DNA of 14,228 nt from JASFJH01 sp050117725 (GCA_050117725.1 JASFME010000032.1:1-14228); one strand, 5' to 3'. Counted from the stretch's first letter, positions 1-7,398 are shown. Notes: a model not told the origin generated them from the letters alone. Program-made: numbers and translations.

Positions 1-806
1 ATGCCGAGGCCGAAAGTTTTCACCCGGTGCCCGCCGCGCTGCAAAGTTACGAGGACAAATACCTGGAACATGTGCAGCAACTGAAAAACAGGCTCGAGAT
101 CCCGGTGATCGCCAGCCTCAACGGCATTACGCACGGCGGCTGGATTGAATATGGCAGGGCGCTGCAGCAGGCCGGTGCCGATGCGCTTGAACTGAACGTG
201 TACTATGTCGCCGCCAACCCGCAGGAGTCTGCCCAGCAGGTTGAGGATCGTTACGTCGATATCCTCGAATCGCTGCGCGCACAGATCGACATCCCGGTGT
301 GCATGAAACTCTCCAGTCAGTTCAGTGCCCTGATCCCGTTTGTGCAGCGTCTTGAAGCGGCCGGTGCGGCCGGTGTGTCGCTGTTCAACCGTTTTTACCT
401 GCCGGATATCGATCTCGAGACATTACACGTCGTGCCCAGACTGCAACTATCCTCGTCGATGGAAGTGCTGTTGCGCATCCGCTGGGTGGCGATCCTGTAC
501 GGCCGGGTCGGGCTGTCCATGGCGATCACAGGCGGCGTGCACACACATGAAGATGTATTGAAGGGGTTGTTGTCGGGCGCTGATATTACCTGTATGTGCA
601 GCGTATTGCTTGAGCACGGCCCGGCACATATCGGACAGGTGTTGCAGGACATGACGTACTGGCTCGAGGAACGCGAGTATGAATCGGTGCGACAGCTCAA
701 GGGCAGTATCAGCCAGCAACATGCGATCAACCCGGCGGCCTATGAACGCGTTAACTATCTCGATGTGCTCGACAGTTACTCGCCCCCGCCGGGTGTGCGG
801 CGTTGA
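1..806 (+). CDS. Dihydroorotate dehydrogenase-like protein (5' end outside window)
   Basis: The reading frame is open from base 3 and the ATG at base 1 is out of frame, so this is the C-terminal 268 residues of a longer protein. A GTG at 27 would give 259 residues but cuts into the conserved barrel and is unlikely to be the start. The sequence follows an FMN-binding TIM barrel of the DHODH-like group: VIASLNGIT, then GADALELNVYYVA, the strand VCMKLSSQF with a flavin-contacting Lys, GVSLFNRFYLPDID, and a late phosphate-binding ITGGVHTHEDVLKGLLSGAD. Canonical DHODH has ELNVSCPN where this has ELNVYYV, so it probably belongs to the 'DHODH-like' proteins of unproven substrate rather than pyrimidine synthesis. 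It ends 6 bases before nnrS and is probably cotranscribed with it. The family call is firm; the reaction is unknown. Confidence 0.8.
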   Translation, partial: AEAESFHPVPAALQSYEDKYLEHVQQLKNRLEIPVIASLNGITHGGWIEYGRALQQAGADALELNVYYVAANPQESAQQVEDRYVDILESLRAQIDIPVCMKLSSQFSALIPFVQRLEAAGAAGVSLFNRFYLPDIDLETLHVVPRLQLSSSMEVLLRIRWVAILYGRVGLSMAITGGVHTHEDVLKGLLSGADITCMCSVLLEHGPAHIGQVLQDMTYWLEEREYESVRQLKGSISQQHAINPAAYERVNYLDVLDSYSPPPGVRR

Positions 807-812
807 TCGATT

Positions 813-2009
813 ATGCTGAATATTGAAGAACCACGCGCATTGCCCCGGTTTGCCCTGTTCAATCTCGGCTTCCGGCCGTTTTTCCTCGGCGCGGCAGGTT
901 TTGCCGTGATCGCCATGCTGATCTGGATGGTGATCTACGTGTTTGGCTGGTCAGTACAGCCCTATGGCCTGCCAGCAATGAACTGGCATGCGCACGAGAT
1001 GATTTTCGGTTACGCGATCGCGGTGGTCGCCGGCTTCCTGCTGACCGCGATCAGGAACTGGACCGGCATCCAGACGCTCAACGGCTCGCCTCTGTTCCTG
1101 CTGTTTCTGCTGTGGGTAACAGGACGTGTCGTGCCCTTTTTCAGTGAGGCGATCGCACTCGAATACGTGGCAATCATCGACAACCTGTTTCTTGCCGTGC
1201 TGGTTGTCGCCACCGCCGTGCCGATCGTAAAGGCGAGGCAATGGAAGAACCTGGGCATTATCTCGAAAGTCGTGTTGCTGCTCGCCAGCAACCTGTTGTT
1301 CTACGCCGGGGCGCTCGGTTTTCTTGCTGACGGTGTCTACCAGGGTCTGTATTCCGGGCTGTACCTGATCCTCGCACTGATTTTTGTCATGGGCCGGCGG
1401 GTTATTCCCTCCTTTATTCAGAGCGGTGTCGGCTACCCGGTGCAGCTGAGAAACCGGGCATGGCTGGATATCAGCAGCCTGTTGCTGTTCCTGCTGTTCT
1501 GGATTGCGGATGTGTTTGTGCGCGACGCGCGACTTGTGGCGTTGCTGGCGACGGTGTTGTTCGTGTTGCATGGTGTGCGGCTGGTCGGCTGGTATACGCA
1601 CGGTATCTGGCGCAAGCCGTTGCTCTGGATCCTGTATCTTGCCTATGCGGTGCTGGTGACCGGCTTTGCCCTGAAGGCCGCTGTGCCGGTATTCAGTATT
1701 TCACCATACCTCGCCGTGCACGCCTTTGCCGTCGGTGGTATCGGCCTGATGACAGTCGGCATGATGACACGCGTCGCGCTCGGTCACACGGGCCGCGAGG
1801 TGTCTGCGCCGCCGACGATACTGATCTGGGTCTTTTTAATGTTGCTTGGCGGTGCAGTGGTCAGGGTGTTTGTACCACTTGTCGATCCTGCGCGTTATGT
1901 ACTGTGGATCGGTATGTCGCAGGTATTCTGGATGGCGGCGTTTGTCCTGTTCCTGTACGTGTATTTGCCAATGCTGATCAAACCGCGCGTCGACGGCAAG
2001 TTCGGATAA
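813..2009 (+). CDS. nnrS: NnrS family membrane protein (NO stress associated)
   Basis: A 398-residue, very hydrophobic protein with about 12 predicted membrane segments. NnrS hallmarks are visible: RPFFLGAAGF at residues 21-30, NWHAHEMIFGYA at 57-68 with the His pair H59/H61, GFLLTAIRNWTG, the mid-protein GRRVIPSFIQ, and a late HAFAVGGIGLMTVGMMTR followed by VALGHTGR. NnrS proteins are heme- and copper-containing inner-membrane proteins, often controlled by NO-responsive regulators (NnrR or NsrR), and they protect cells from NO-related damage; the chemistry is not settled. The ATG at 813 follows the upstream stop by 6 bases. The ribosome site is weak, which suits translational coupling. The nearby nsrR supports a role in NO defence. 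The promoter lies outside the window, so its regulation cannot be read here. Confidence 0.9.
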   Translation: MLNIEEPRALPRFALFNLGFRPFFLGAAGFAVIAMLIWMVIYVFGWSVQPYGLPAMNWHAHEMIFGYAIAVVAGFLLTAIRNWTGIQTLNGSPLFLLFLLWVTGRVVPFFSEAIALEYVAIIDNLFLAVLVVATAVPIVKARQWKNLGIISKVVLLLASNLLFYAGALGFLADGVYQGLYSGLYLILALIFVMGRRVIPSFIQSGVGYPVQLRNRAWLDISSLLLFLLFWIADVFVRDARLVALLATVLFVLHGVRLVGWYTHGIWRKPLLWILYLAYAVLVTGFALKAAVPVFSISPYLAVHAFAVGGIGLMTVGMMTRVALGHTGREVSAPPTILIWVFLMLLGGAVVRVFVPLVDPARYVLWIGMSQVFWMAAFVLFLYVYLPMLIKPRVDGKFG

Positions 2010-2022
2010 TTGCCCGGTCAAC

Positions 2023-2400
2023 ATGCTTTATTCACTCGCTGCAGATCTGCTTGTCGTTATCCACCTTGGCTTTATCTTTTTCGTCGTGTTCGGTGGCTTG
2101 CTGCTACTGAAATGGCCGCGGTTCGTGTATGTACATATCCCCGCTGCGCTGTGGGGTGCACTGCTCGAGTTTTTTGGCTGGTTATGCCCGTTGACGCCGT
2201 GGGAGAAGCAGCTCAGGCTGGCGGCTGGCGAGGAGGGCTACAGTGTCAGTTTTGTCGAGCATTACCTGCTGCCCGTCGTCTACCCGCCGCATCTCGGCCG
2301 GGAACTGCAAATTGCGCTTGGCCTGTTTGTGGTCGTGATCAATATTGCCGTCTATAGCTGGTTATTTGTCCGGCACAGGCGAAGCAGACGGGACGCCTGA
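2023..2400 (+). CDS. DUF2784 family small membrane protein
   Basis: A 125-residue protein with three to four hydrophobic segments: roughly residues 5-25, 35-55 and 97-117. The central motif is HIPAALWGALLEFFGWLCPLTPWEKQLR, followed by an acidic stretch and SFVEHYLLPVVYP. This pattern matches the DUF2784 family, small bacterial inner-membrane proteins of unknown function. A basic tail (RHRRSRRDA) closes it, consistent with a cytoplasmic C-terminus. It starts 13 bases after nnrS on the same strand, so it probably belongs to the nnrS transcript, and its stop lies 27 bases from the convergent nsrR. Its co-location with NO-stress genes may be meaningful, but no function can be assigned. Confidence 0.8.
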   Translation: MLYSLAADLLVVIHLGFIFFVVFGGLLLLKWPRFVYVHIPAALWGALLEFFGWLCPLTPWEKQLRLAAGEEGYSVSFVEHYLLPVVYPPHLGRELQIALGLFVVVINIAVYSWLFVRHRRSRRDA

Positions 2401-2427
2401 TATATCCGGCCGCTGCGGTGAGGCGTA

Positions 2428-2859
2428 TCAGCGAAAACGTACCAGCTGCCGGCGAAGTCTGGGTTTGACCATATCGGCCAGTGTGACGCTATCCAGCCGT
2501 GCCAGGAAATCCTTGCCCGCCTGCTGAAAAAGCCCTTTCAGACGACACGTATTATCGATTGGACAGGCTTGCGGATTGTTACCCAGGCACTCGACGATCT
2601 CGAAATGATTTTCCATATGCCGAACCACTGCACCGATGGGGATTTTATCGGGCGACCTTGCCAGTTGCATGCCACCCTGTTTGCCGCGCGTGGTGGTGAC
2701 ATAGCCGTGTTCGGTCAGGCCCTGTACAACCTTTACCAGGTGATTGCGAGAGACTTTATAATAGTCCGCTACTTCACTGACAGTGATCACTTTATCAGGG
2801 TTGGCGGCCAGGTACATGATCAGGCGCAGGGCATAGTCAGTATGTCGTGTTAATTGCAT
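2428..2859 (-). CDS. nsrR: NsrR, Rrf2-family nitric oxide-sensing repressor
   Basis: 143 residues, the normal length for NsrR. The N-terminal winged helix (MQLTRHTDYALRLIMYLA, then ITVSEVADYYKVSRNHLVKVV, then the wing around GYVTTTRGKQGG) closely resembles E. coli NsrR. Three cysteines, C91, C99 and C105, lie in the Rrf2 cluster-binding loop, and Asp8 is present; in characterised NsrR these four residues hold a [4Fe-4S] cluster that reacts with NO and releases DNA. The spacing (Cys-x7-Cys-x5-Cys) and the HMENHFEIVECL region point to NsrR rather than IscR or RirA. The gene is divergent from the HPP gene and convergent with the nnrS/DUF2784 genes. A 23-bp NsrR-like site lies 56 bases upstream of its start, suggesting autoregulation. 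Confidence 0.9.
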   Translation of the reverse strand: MQLTRHTDYALRLIMYLAANPDKVITVSEVADYYKVSRNHLVKVVQGLTEHGYVTTTRGKQGGMQLARSPDKIPIGAVVRHMENHFEIVECLGNNPQACPIDNTCRLKGLFQQAGKDFLARLDSVTLADMVKPRLRRQLVRFR

Positions 2860-2873
2860 ATGTTACTACCAGC

Positions 2874-2885
2874 GGTTTGCAAACC
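2874..2885. repeat. Perfect 12-bp palindrome upstream of nsrR
   Basis: GGTTTGCAAACC reads identically on both strands, 15 bases upstream of the nsrR start codon and about 30 bases from the NsrR-like operator. It lies in the likely nsrR leader. It could be a site for a second regulator or a chance palindrome; no known consensus was matched. Confidence 0.4.
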
Positions 2886-2911
2886 ATGGCTGATTGGTTA
2901 TGATGATAGTA

Positions 2912-2917
2912 TATAAT
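2912..2917 (+). promoter_or_regulatory. Candidate -10 element for the HPP gene
   Basis: A perfect TATAAT on the plus strand overlaps the left arm of the NsrR-like operator, 51 bases before the HPP start codon. No good -35 hexamer lies 16-18 bases upstream. On the other strand TATACT (2908-2913) could be an nsrR -10. Operator overlap with both would let bound NsrR block RNA polymerase in each direction. Confidence 0.4.
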
Positions 2918-2937
2918 ATGTATATAAGATACATATA
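2915..2937. promoter_or_regulatory. Putative NsrR operator between nsrR and the HPP gene
   Basis: A near-palindrome with arms ATATGTAT (2916-2923) and ATACATAT (2929-2936), centred on 2926. Aligned to the 11-1-11 NsrR consensus recalled for enterobacteria (AAGATGYATTT, one base, AAATRCATCTT), 17 of 22 positions agree by hand count. It sits 32 bases before the HPP ATG and 56 bases before the nsrR ATG, and it overlaps a TATAAT. Location beside nsrR itself, symmetry and consensus fit together make this a good candidate for a shared autoregulatory site. Binding has not been shown. Confidence 0.65.
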
Positions 2938-2968
2938 TAAGTCTGGGCTGTGCTGTCGCGGTTGATTC

Positions 2969-3526
2969 ATGTTACTGAAAGTACTCTCCACGTATTTCGA
3001 CAAGATGCGAGGCGGTAAACTGAGCCCGCCTCGAGCACCGTTGTCCGAGGTATTCTGGTCAGGACTGGGCTGCTTCTGCGGCATCTTCGCGGTATATGTC
3101 ATCGGGCATATGCAGGACCTGCACCTGCAGGAGAGGTTGTTCCTGGTGGGTTCATTTGGTGCCAGCGCGGTAATGATATATGGCATTCCCAACAGTCCCT
3201 ATGCGCAACCGCGTAATGTCGTCGTCGGGCATCTTGTCTCCGCAGTGTCCGGTGTGAGTTGTGTATTATTACTGCCGTCAAATATTGCGCTTGCCGCGGC
3301 ACTGGCGGTATCACTGGCAGTGATGCTGATGCACATGACGCGCAGTATCCATCCGCCGGGTGGTGCCACTGCACTGATCGCCGTGGTCGGCGGGAGTAAT
3401 ATACACGGCCTGGGTTACTGGTATGTGATTAGCCCCATCGGATTGGGGGCGTTACTCATGTTGCTGGTTGCGCTGCTGGTGAACAATCTGTCGCCGTACC
3501 GGCGTTACCCGCAGTACTGGTATTGA
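2969..3526 (+). CDS. HPP family integral membrane protein (possible nitrite transporter)
   Basis: 185 residues with about four to five membrane segments. The family signature His-Pro-Pro is at residues 128-130 within RSIHPPGGATAL, and the N-terminal KMRGGKLSPPRAPLSE and the central IYGIPNSPYAQPRNVVVGH are also typical of HPP proteins. The ATG at 2969 keeps the conserved pre-membrane stretch starting around residue 10; its ribosome site is weak. Members in chloroplasts and cyanobacteria have been reported as nitrite transporters, but most bacterial members are uncharacterised and lack the CBS domains some carry; this one also lacks them. Divergence from nsrR across an NsrR-like operator suggests NO- or nitrite-responsive expression. 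Its stop codon is 3 bases from that of convergent ctaA. Confidence 0.85.
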   Translation: MLLKVLSTYFDKMRGGKLSPPRAPLSEVFWSGLGCFCGIFAVYVIGHMQDLHLQERLFLVGSFGASAVMIYGIPNSPYAQPRNVVVGHLVSAVSGVSCVLLLPSNIALAAALAVSLAVMLMHMTRSIHPPGGATALIAVVGGSNIHGLGYWYVISPIGLGALLMLLVALLVNNLSPYRRYPQYWY

Positions 3527-3529
3527 CGC

Positions 3530-4585
3530 TTAATGCGCCCGCAAACGATGGTTGCTGATCACGGCCAGGGTCAGCAGTAACAGTGCACCTGCCTGGTGGC
3601 TCGCACCGAGATGCACCGGTACCACATAAATCAATGTCGTGATACCGAGCGTGAGCTGGATGATCAGCATGGCAAATAACAGTGTGAAGACACTGCGCGT
3701 GCCGCTGGCAAGTGCCGGGTTACGCCAGCCACGTATGACGTAAGCGGTGATGGCCAGCATGACCACGATCGCCAGCACGCGGTGTGTGAACTGCACGGTG
3801 GCCAGGTTCTCGAAGAAATTCAGCCACCACGGTTCGAGTGCCATGCCACCCGGTGGTAACAGGCTGCCATGCATGAACGGGAAGTCGTTGAAGGTGTAGC
3901 CGGCCCTGGTCCCGGCGACAAAGCCACCGGACATGATCATGAGGATAATCAGACCGGTCACGAACAAACCATGTTTTTTCAGGCCGTGGGCGCGCGTGTC
4001 AGATACCGGGATCTGATGCGAGGTCCACAGGCCGAGTGCATGCCACAGGATAAACACATAGATTGTCACGGCCGCAAGCAGGTGCGCGGTAAGCCGGTAT
4101 TGGCTCACCGAGGGTTTGTCGACCAGGCCGCTTTTTACCATGTACCAGCCGAGCAGGCCCTGCAGGCCGCCGAGCGCGAACATGATGACAAAGCGCGGTA
4201 CCATCGGCTGTCGGATCTTGCCGCGCGCGAGGAAATACAGAAAAGGCAACAGGAAGGCCAGGCCGATTATGCGTCCAAGGATCCGGTGCCAGTATTCAAA
4301 CCAGAAGATCGATTTGAATTCTTCAACACCCATGCCTTTGTGTTGATTGATCTTCAGGTATTCAGGGCTTTGTTTGTACTGTTCGAATTCCTCCAGCCAT
4401 TCCGCCTCGTTCATGGGTGGAAGAATACCGTGTATCGGGTGCCAATCGACCATGGAAAGACCGGAGTGGGTCAGGCGGGTGACACCGCCAAGCACGACCA
4501 TCGCGAAGATCAGGGCGCACACCAGCAGCAGCCAGATGGCGAGTTGGCGGTCATCGCGTTGCGTATTCATTGTGCTGCCGGTCAT
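3530..4585 (-). CDS. ctaA: Heme A synthase, COX15/CtaA family
   Basis: 351 residues, eight predicted membrane segments. It converts heme O to heme A for aa3-type cytochrome oxidases in the inner membrane. The four conserved heme-ligand histidines are visible: H100 in EYWHRILGR, H168 in RLTAHLLAA, H268 in QFTHRVLA and H330 in LGASHQAGA. The N-terminal GGVTRLTHSGLSMVDW is a family signature. Length and lack of the loop Cys pair match the proteobacterial/mitochondrial Cox15 type. An alternative start at Met6 (4570) is possible; I kept the first ATG because a GGAAAA purine run precedes it. No oxidase or ctaB genes are visible, so those must lie elsewhere. It suggests aerobic respiration alongside the anaerobic genes. 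Confidence 0.92.
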   Translation of the reverse strand: MTGSTMNTQRDDRQLAIWLLLVCALIFAMVVLGGVTRLTHSGLSMVDWHPIHGILPPMNEAEWLEEFEQYKQSPEYLKINQHKGMGVEEFKSIFWFEYWHRILGRIIGLAFLLPFLYFLARGKIRQPMVPRFVIMFALGGLQGLLGWYMVKSGLVDKPSVSQYRLTAHLLAAVTIYVFILWHALGLWTSHQIPVSDTRAHGLKKHGLFVTGLIILMIMSGGFVAGTRAGYTFNDFPFMHGSLLPPGGMALEPWWLNFFENLATVQFTHRVLAIVVMLAITAYVIRGWRNPALASGTRSVFTLLFAMLIIQLTLGITTLIYVVPVHLGASHQAGALLLLTLAVISNHRLRAH

Positions 4586-4678
4586 GGTATTGTTTTCCGT
4601 ATTACCTTTTATTCACCTGGTGGGCGATTGTACACAAGCCACCCGGCACTCTGCAGCAGCCTGTATCAATGCAGACAT

Positions 4679-4711
4679 AAAAAAAGCCAATGCAGGGCAT
4701 TGGCTTTTTTT
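4679..4711 (-). terminator. Rho-independent terminator after ppa (works in both directions by symmetry)
   Basis: Perfect stem GCCAATGC / GCATTGGC (4686-4693 and 4697-4704) with a 3-base loop AGG, flanked by A-run on the left and T-run on the right. On the minus strand it begins 22 bases after the ppa stop and ends in a T-run, so it terminates ppa before ctaA. By symmetry it would also stop plus-strand transcripts. Confidence 0.9.
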
Positions 4712-4733
4712 CGTTGGTCTGGCATCGGCTTGA

Positions 4734-5282
4734 TCAGAAGCAGGGCTTCTCGGGCGCTTCGTTATAACGCGCAATCGAATCGAGGATCTCCTGTTTGGCA
4801 TCATCAGGACCGGCCCAGCCTTCGAGCTTGACCCACTTGTTGGCCTCGAGGTCCTTGTAGTGCTCGAAGAAGTGCGAGATCTGCGCGAGCAGCATCTCCG
4901 GCATGTCCTCGTGGGTCTTCACCGGGCGGTAGCTCGTGCACAGCTTGTCAATCGGCACGGCGAGGACCTTGGCATCCGGGCCGGATTCGTCGGTCATTTG
5001 CAGCACGCCGATCGGCCGGCAGCGGATCACGGAACCACTGATCAGCGGGACCGGGGTGACCACGAGTACATCGACCGGGTCGCCGTCCTCGGACAGCGTG
5101 TGCGGCACGTAGCCATAGTTGCAGGGGTAGTGCATGGCTGTGTTCATGAAGCGATCCACGAACATGGCACCGGTCTTCTTGTCGACCTCGTACTTGACCG
5201 GGTCGCTGTGCGCCGGGATCTCGATAATGACGTTGATGTCCTCCGGGACGTTGCTGCCCGAATCGACGCGGTCGAGATTCAT
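4734..5282 (-). CDS. ppa: Inorganic pyrophosphatase, family I
   Basis: 182 residues, the usual size for the bacterial hexameric enzyme that hydrolyses pyrophosphate to phosphate in the cytoplasm. The family signature DGDPVDVLV carries the metal-binding Asp66, Asp68 and Asp71. Other conserved blocks are IIEIPAHSDPVKYEVDKKTG with its catalytic Lys, DRFMNTAMHYPCNYGYVPHT and the later HFFEHYKDLEANKWVKLEGW. The gene stands between ctaA and moaA on the same strand. It is separated from moaA by 163 bases and from ctaA by a strong terminator, so it is probably its own transcription unit. TATACT on the minus strand (5320-5325) is a possible -10. This is a housekeeping gene with no evident link to the neighbouring nitrogen-oxide genes. 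Confidence 0.95.
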   Translation of the reverse strand: MNLDRVDSGSNVPEDINVIIEIPAHSDPVKYEVDKKTGAMFVDRFMNTAMHYPCNYGYVPHTLSEDGDPVDVLVVTPVPLISGSVIRCRPIGVLQMTDESGPDAKVLAVPIDKLCTSYRPVKTHEDMPEMLLAQISHFFEHYKDLEANKWVKLEGWAGPDDAKQEILDSIARYNEAPEKPCF

Positions 5283-5361
5283 ATCATGCTCCAGGTTGCT
5301 TCAGTCAAAACAGGGCGCAAGTATAACTTTTATATAAGAAAAGTCTAATGTTCCCCAATAA

Positions 5362-5420
5362 AGTTGGCAGTTTGCAGTCCGAAGTACGCAGAAAACGATG
5401 TTTATTTATTGCTGCCAACT
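5362..5420. repeat. 9-bp inverted repeat in the moaA-ppa gap
   Basis: AGTTGGCAG (5362-5370) and CTGCCAACT (5412-5420) are exact inverted copies separated by 41 bases. It lies 26 bases after the moaA stop. There is no T-run, so it is not a good intrinsic terminator; a structured 3' end or chance are both possible. The rest of the 5283-5445 gap shows only AT-rich ppa promoter sequence. Confidence 0.3.
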
Positions 5421-5445
5421 ACCATCTGAAGACTGGCGACTGGGT

Positions 5446-6426
5446 TCAGCCGCCCGTCTGCGACATGAAGCGTACGATCTGCTGTGGCTTGTCCCTGAAT
5501 TCATGCTTTTCCGGTTTGCGGGCAATGGCGCCAACGATGGCCTGACGCAACTCCTCGTCGCTGCAGCCATCACGCAGCATCGGTCGCAATTCCACATTGT
5601 CGCTCTGGCCAAGGCACAGGTGCAGGGTGCCATCGGCCGTAAGCCGTACGCGGTTACAGGATTCGCAGAAATGTTGCGAGATCGGTGTGATGAAGCCGAT
5701 GCGCAGCTCGGTACCGGCAACCTGGACATAGCGTGCCGGGCCACCCCCGGGCATCATGCCGGGCAGCATTTCGAAGCGTTGCGCGAGGCGTTCGCGTACG
5801 GTTTGCAATGACAGGTAGTGATCACTGGCCTGGCGGCCGGTATCGCCAATCGGCATGGTCTCGATGAAGCGCAGCGTGAAATCATGTTCGATGCAGAAGT
5901 CGACCATGGCCTCGCACTCGTCATCATTGACGCCCCGCATGACCACCATGTTGATCTTGATCGGCTGGAAGCCGGCCTGTTTCGCGGCCATGAGCCCGGC
6001 CAGCACCTTGTCCAGCTTGCCGCCGGTCAGGCCCTGGAAGCGTGTGGCGTCGAGTGTGTCGAGGCTGACATTGATGCGGGAAATCCCGGCCTCGTGCAGG
6101 GCATCGGCCTGTTTTGCCAGCCGCGTGGCATTCGTCGACAGTGACAGATCGTCGATGCCGGGCAGGGCTGCGAGCCTTGCCGCCAGTTCGGGTATGCCCT
6201 TGCGCACGAGCGGTTCACCACCGGTCAGGCGGATGCGGCTGACGCCAAGGCTGCCAAAGGCACCAATCACGCGCTCCAGCTCATCAAAATTGAGCCATTC
6301 GTCCGGCGTACGAAAGTCCCTGAAACCCTTGGGCAGGCAGTAACTGCAGCGCAGGTCGCAGCGGTCCGTGACCGACAGGCGGACGTAATCGATACGGCGG
6401 TTAAAAGGGTCGATCAGTGACGGCAT
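5446..6426 (-). CDS. moaA: GTP 3',8-cyclase MoaA (molybdenum cofactor synthesis)
   Basis: 326 residues, normal for MoaA. This radical SAM enzyme works with MoaC to turn GTP into cyclic pyranopterin monophosphate, the first step of molybdopterin synthesis. The N-terminal cluster motif is C23-x3-C27-x2-C30 in TDRCDLRCSYCLPKG. The SAM-binding RLTGGEPLVRKG follows, and the C-terminal second [4Fe-4S] site is C254-x2-C257-x13-C271 in CESCNRVRLTADGTLHLC. The protein ends in Gly-Gly, the C-terminal tail needed for activity in characterised MoaA. It is divergent from fnr across 180 bases. No other moa/moe genes are visible. Its place beside fnr and a molybdoenzyme operon suggests that cofactor supply and anaerobic respiration are linked here. 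Confidence 0.95.
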   Translation of the reverse strand: MPSLIDPFNRRIDYVRLSVTDRCDLRCSYCLPKGFRDFRTPDEWLNFDELERVIGAFGSLGVSRIRLTGGEPLVRKGIPELAARLAALPGIDDLSLSTNATRLAKQADALHEAGISRINVSLDTLDATRFQGLTGGKLDKVLAGLMAAKQAGFQPIKINMVVMRGVNDDECEAMVDFCIEHDFTLRFIETMPIGDTGRQASDHYLSLQTVRERLAQRFEMLPGMMPGGGPARYVQVAGTELRIGFITPISQHFCESCNRVRLTADGTLHLCLGQSDNVELRPMLRDGCSDEELRQAIVGAIARKPEKHEFRDKPQQIVRFMSQTGG

Positions 6427-6565
6427 GCGCGAATAAGGCCTGTAGGGAAAGAATCAGCCCTGATCATACACCCCCGGCGCAAAAAAACACCACGGGAATA
6501 CCCCTGATTTCATCAAGGACACTGCACGAAAATGGCGCGTAATCGTTGCCTTTGGGCTCAAGTGG

Positions 6566-6581
6566 GGTAACAATGGTAACA
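6566..6581 (+). repeat. Short direct repeat upstream of fnr
   Basis: GGTAACA occurs at 6566-6572 and again at 6575-6581, a 9-base period, 26 bases before the fnr start. It falls where the fnr promoter or leader should be. Nothing else distinctive was found in the 6427-6606 divergent region; a poor TTGCCT (6545-6550) and TAACAA (6568-6573) pair could be the fnr promoter. Confidence 0.25.
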
Positions 6582-6606
6582 GGCTGACAAGACAAAGGAT
6601 TTTCTG

Positions 6607-7332
6607 GTGGCAGGCAACAGTCCTACACTGAAGTGCGTGCATGTCAAACCGGCATGCGAAGAATGCGGCGTGCGGCGTTTGTGCCTGCCCGTCGGGCTGG
6701 ACGGTGAGGAACTGTTCATGATGGACCGGCTCGTGCGCCGCCGTAACAAGTTCAACAAGGGTGATTACCTGTTTCGCGCCGGCGACCCGTTTCGCTCCAT
6801 CTACGCCATCAAGTACGGTTCGATGAAAAGCTATGGCGTGACCCGCGACGGCAAGGAGCAGGTCACGGGCTTCCACCTGACCGGCGAGCTGCTCGGCCTG
6901 GACGCGATCGATACCGAAAACCACCAGTGCAATGCCGTGGCGCTGGAGACCACCGAGGTCTGCGAGTTGCCATTTGCCTCGCTGGAGGAACTGCAGCACG
7001 AGCTGCCCAGCCTGCAGCACGAATTTTCCCGCATTATGAGCCGCGAGATTGTTCGCGATCAGCACATGCTCATGATGATCGGCTCCACCGGTGCCGAACA
7101 GCGCATAGCGCGTTTCCTGCTGAACTTGCACGAGCGTATGCGGGTGCGTGGCAACAGCAGTGACGAACTGCACCTGAGCATGACCCGCCAGGACATCGGC
7201 AATTACCTGGGGCTGGCCTTCGAGACAGTCAGTCGCCAGCTGGCCCATCTGCAGGAACTTGGCCTGCTGCGCATCGAAAACCGCACCATACGTCTGCTGG
7301 ATTCCGTAAAGCTGGAAGCCCTGGCGCTGTAA
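6607..7332 (+). CDS. fnr: FNR, oxygen-sensing transcriptional regulator (CRP/FNR family)
   Basis: 241 residues from a GTG start; AAGGA (6595-6599) sits 7 bases ahead, and an in-frame TAA at 6577 rules out a longer form. The cluster cysteines C17-x2-C20-x5-C26 and C119 (in VCELPF) match E. coli FNR C20, C23, C29 and C122, so it should carry an oxygen-labile [4Fe-4S]. The cNMP-like barrel includes LFRAGDPFRSIYAIKYGSMKSY and FHLTGELLGLDAI. The DNA-binding helix, GNYLGLAFETVSRQLAHLQ, keeps Glu206, Ser209 and Arg210, the residues that read TTGAT half-sites. A perfect TTGAT-N4-ATCAA site lies 68 bases downstream of the stop codon, in front of the cytochrome/NapA operon, making that operon a direct target. 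Confidence 0.95.
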   Translation: MAGNSPTLKCVHVKPACEECGVRRLCLPVGLDGEELFMMDRLVRRRNKFNKGDYLFRAGDPFRSIYAIKYGSMKSYGVTRDGKEQVTGFHLTGELLGLDAIDTENHQCNAVALETTEVCELPFASLEELQHELPSLQHEFSRIMSREIVRDQHMLMMIGSTGAEQRIARFLLNLHERMRVRGNSSDELHLSMTRQDIGNYLGLAFETVSRQLAHLQELGLLRIENRTIRLLDSVKLEALAL

Positions 7333-7380
7333 ACGACGGCGTTAGAGGTCAAGCCGCGCCGGGCATGCCAGTGCAATAAC

Positions 7381-7398
7381 ACTCCCTGCAAAGGGAGT
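7381..7398 (+). other. Hairpin after fnr (possible weak terminator)
   Basis: ACTCCC and GGGAGT form a perfect 6-bp stem with loop TGCAAA, 48 bases after the fnr stop. It has no following T-run; CTTGATC of the FNR box comes directly after. It may attenuate or end the fnr message, but it is a poor intrinsic terminator. Confidence 0.35.

Noticed and set aside
3869..4831. Long plus-strand open frame of 320 codons across ctaA, the ppa terminator and ppa
   Set aside because: It is antisense to two well-supported genes, runs through a strong terminator hairpin, and its translation is low-complexity and lacks any recognisable domain.
6505..6516. Possible FNR box upstream of fnr/moaA (TGATTTCATCA)
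   Set aside because: The arms TGAT and ATCA are separated by 3 bases. An FNR site needs TTGAT-N4-ATCAA, so the half-sites are out of register and only one half fits.
6454..7248. Minus-strand open frame of 264 codons over fnr
   Set aside because: It is antisense to a clear FNR protein with all key residues, and has no recognisable family features.
7381..7398. Firm intrinsic terminator of fnr
   Set aside because: The stem is only 6 bp and no T-run follows, so it is listed only as a hairpin.
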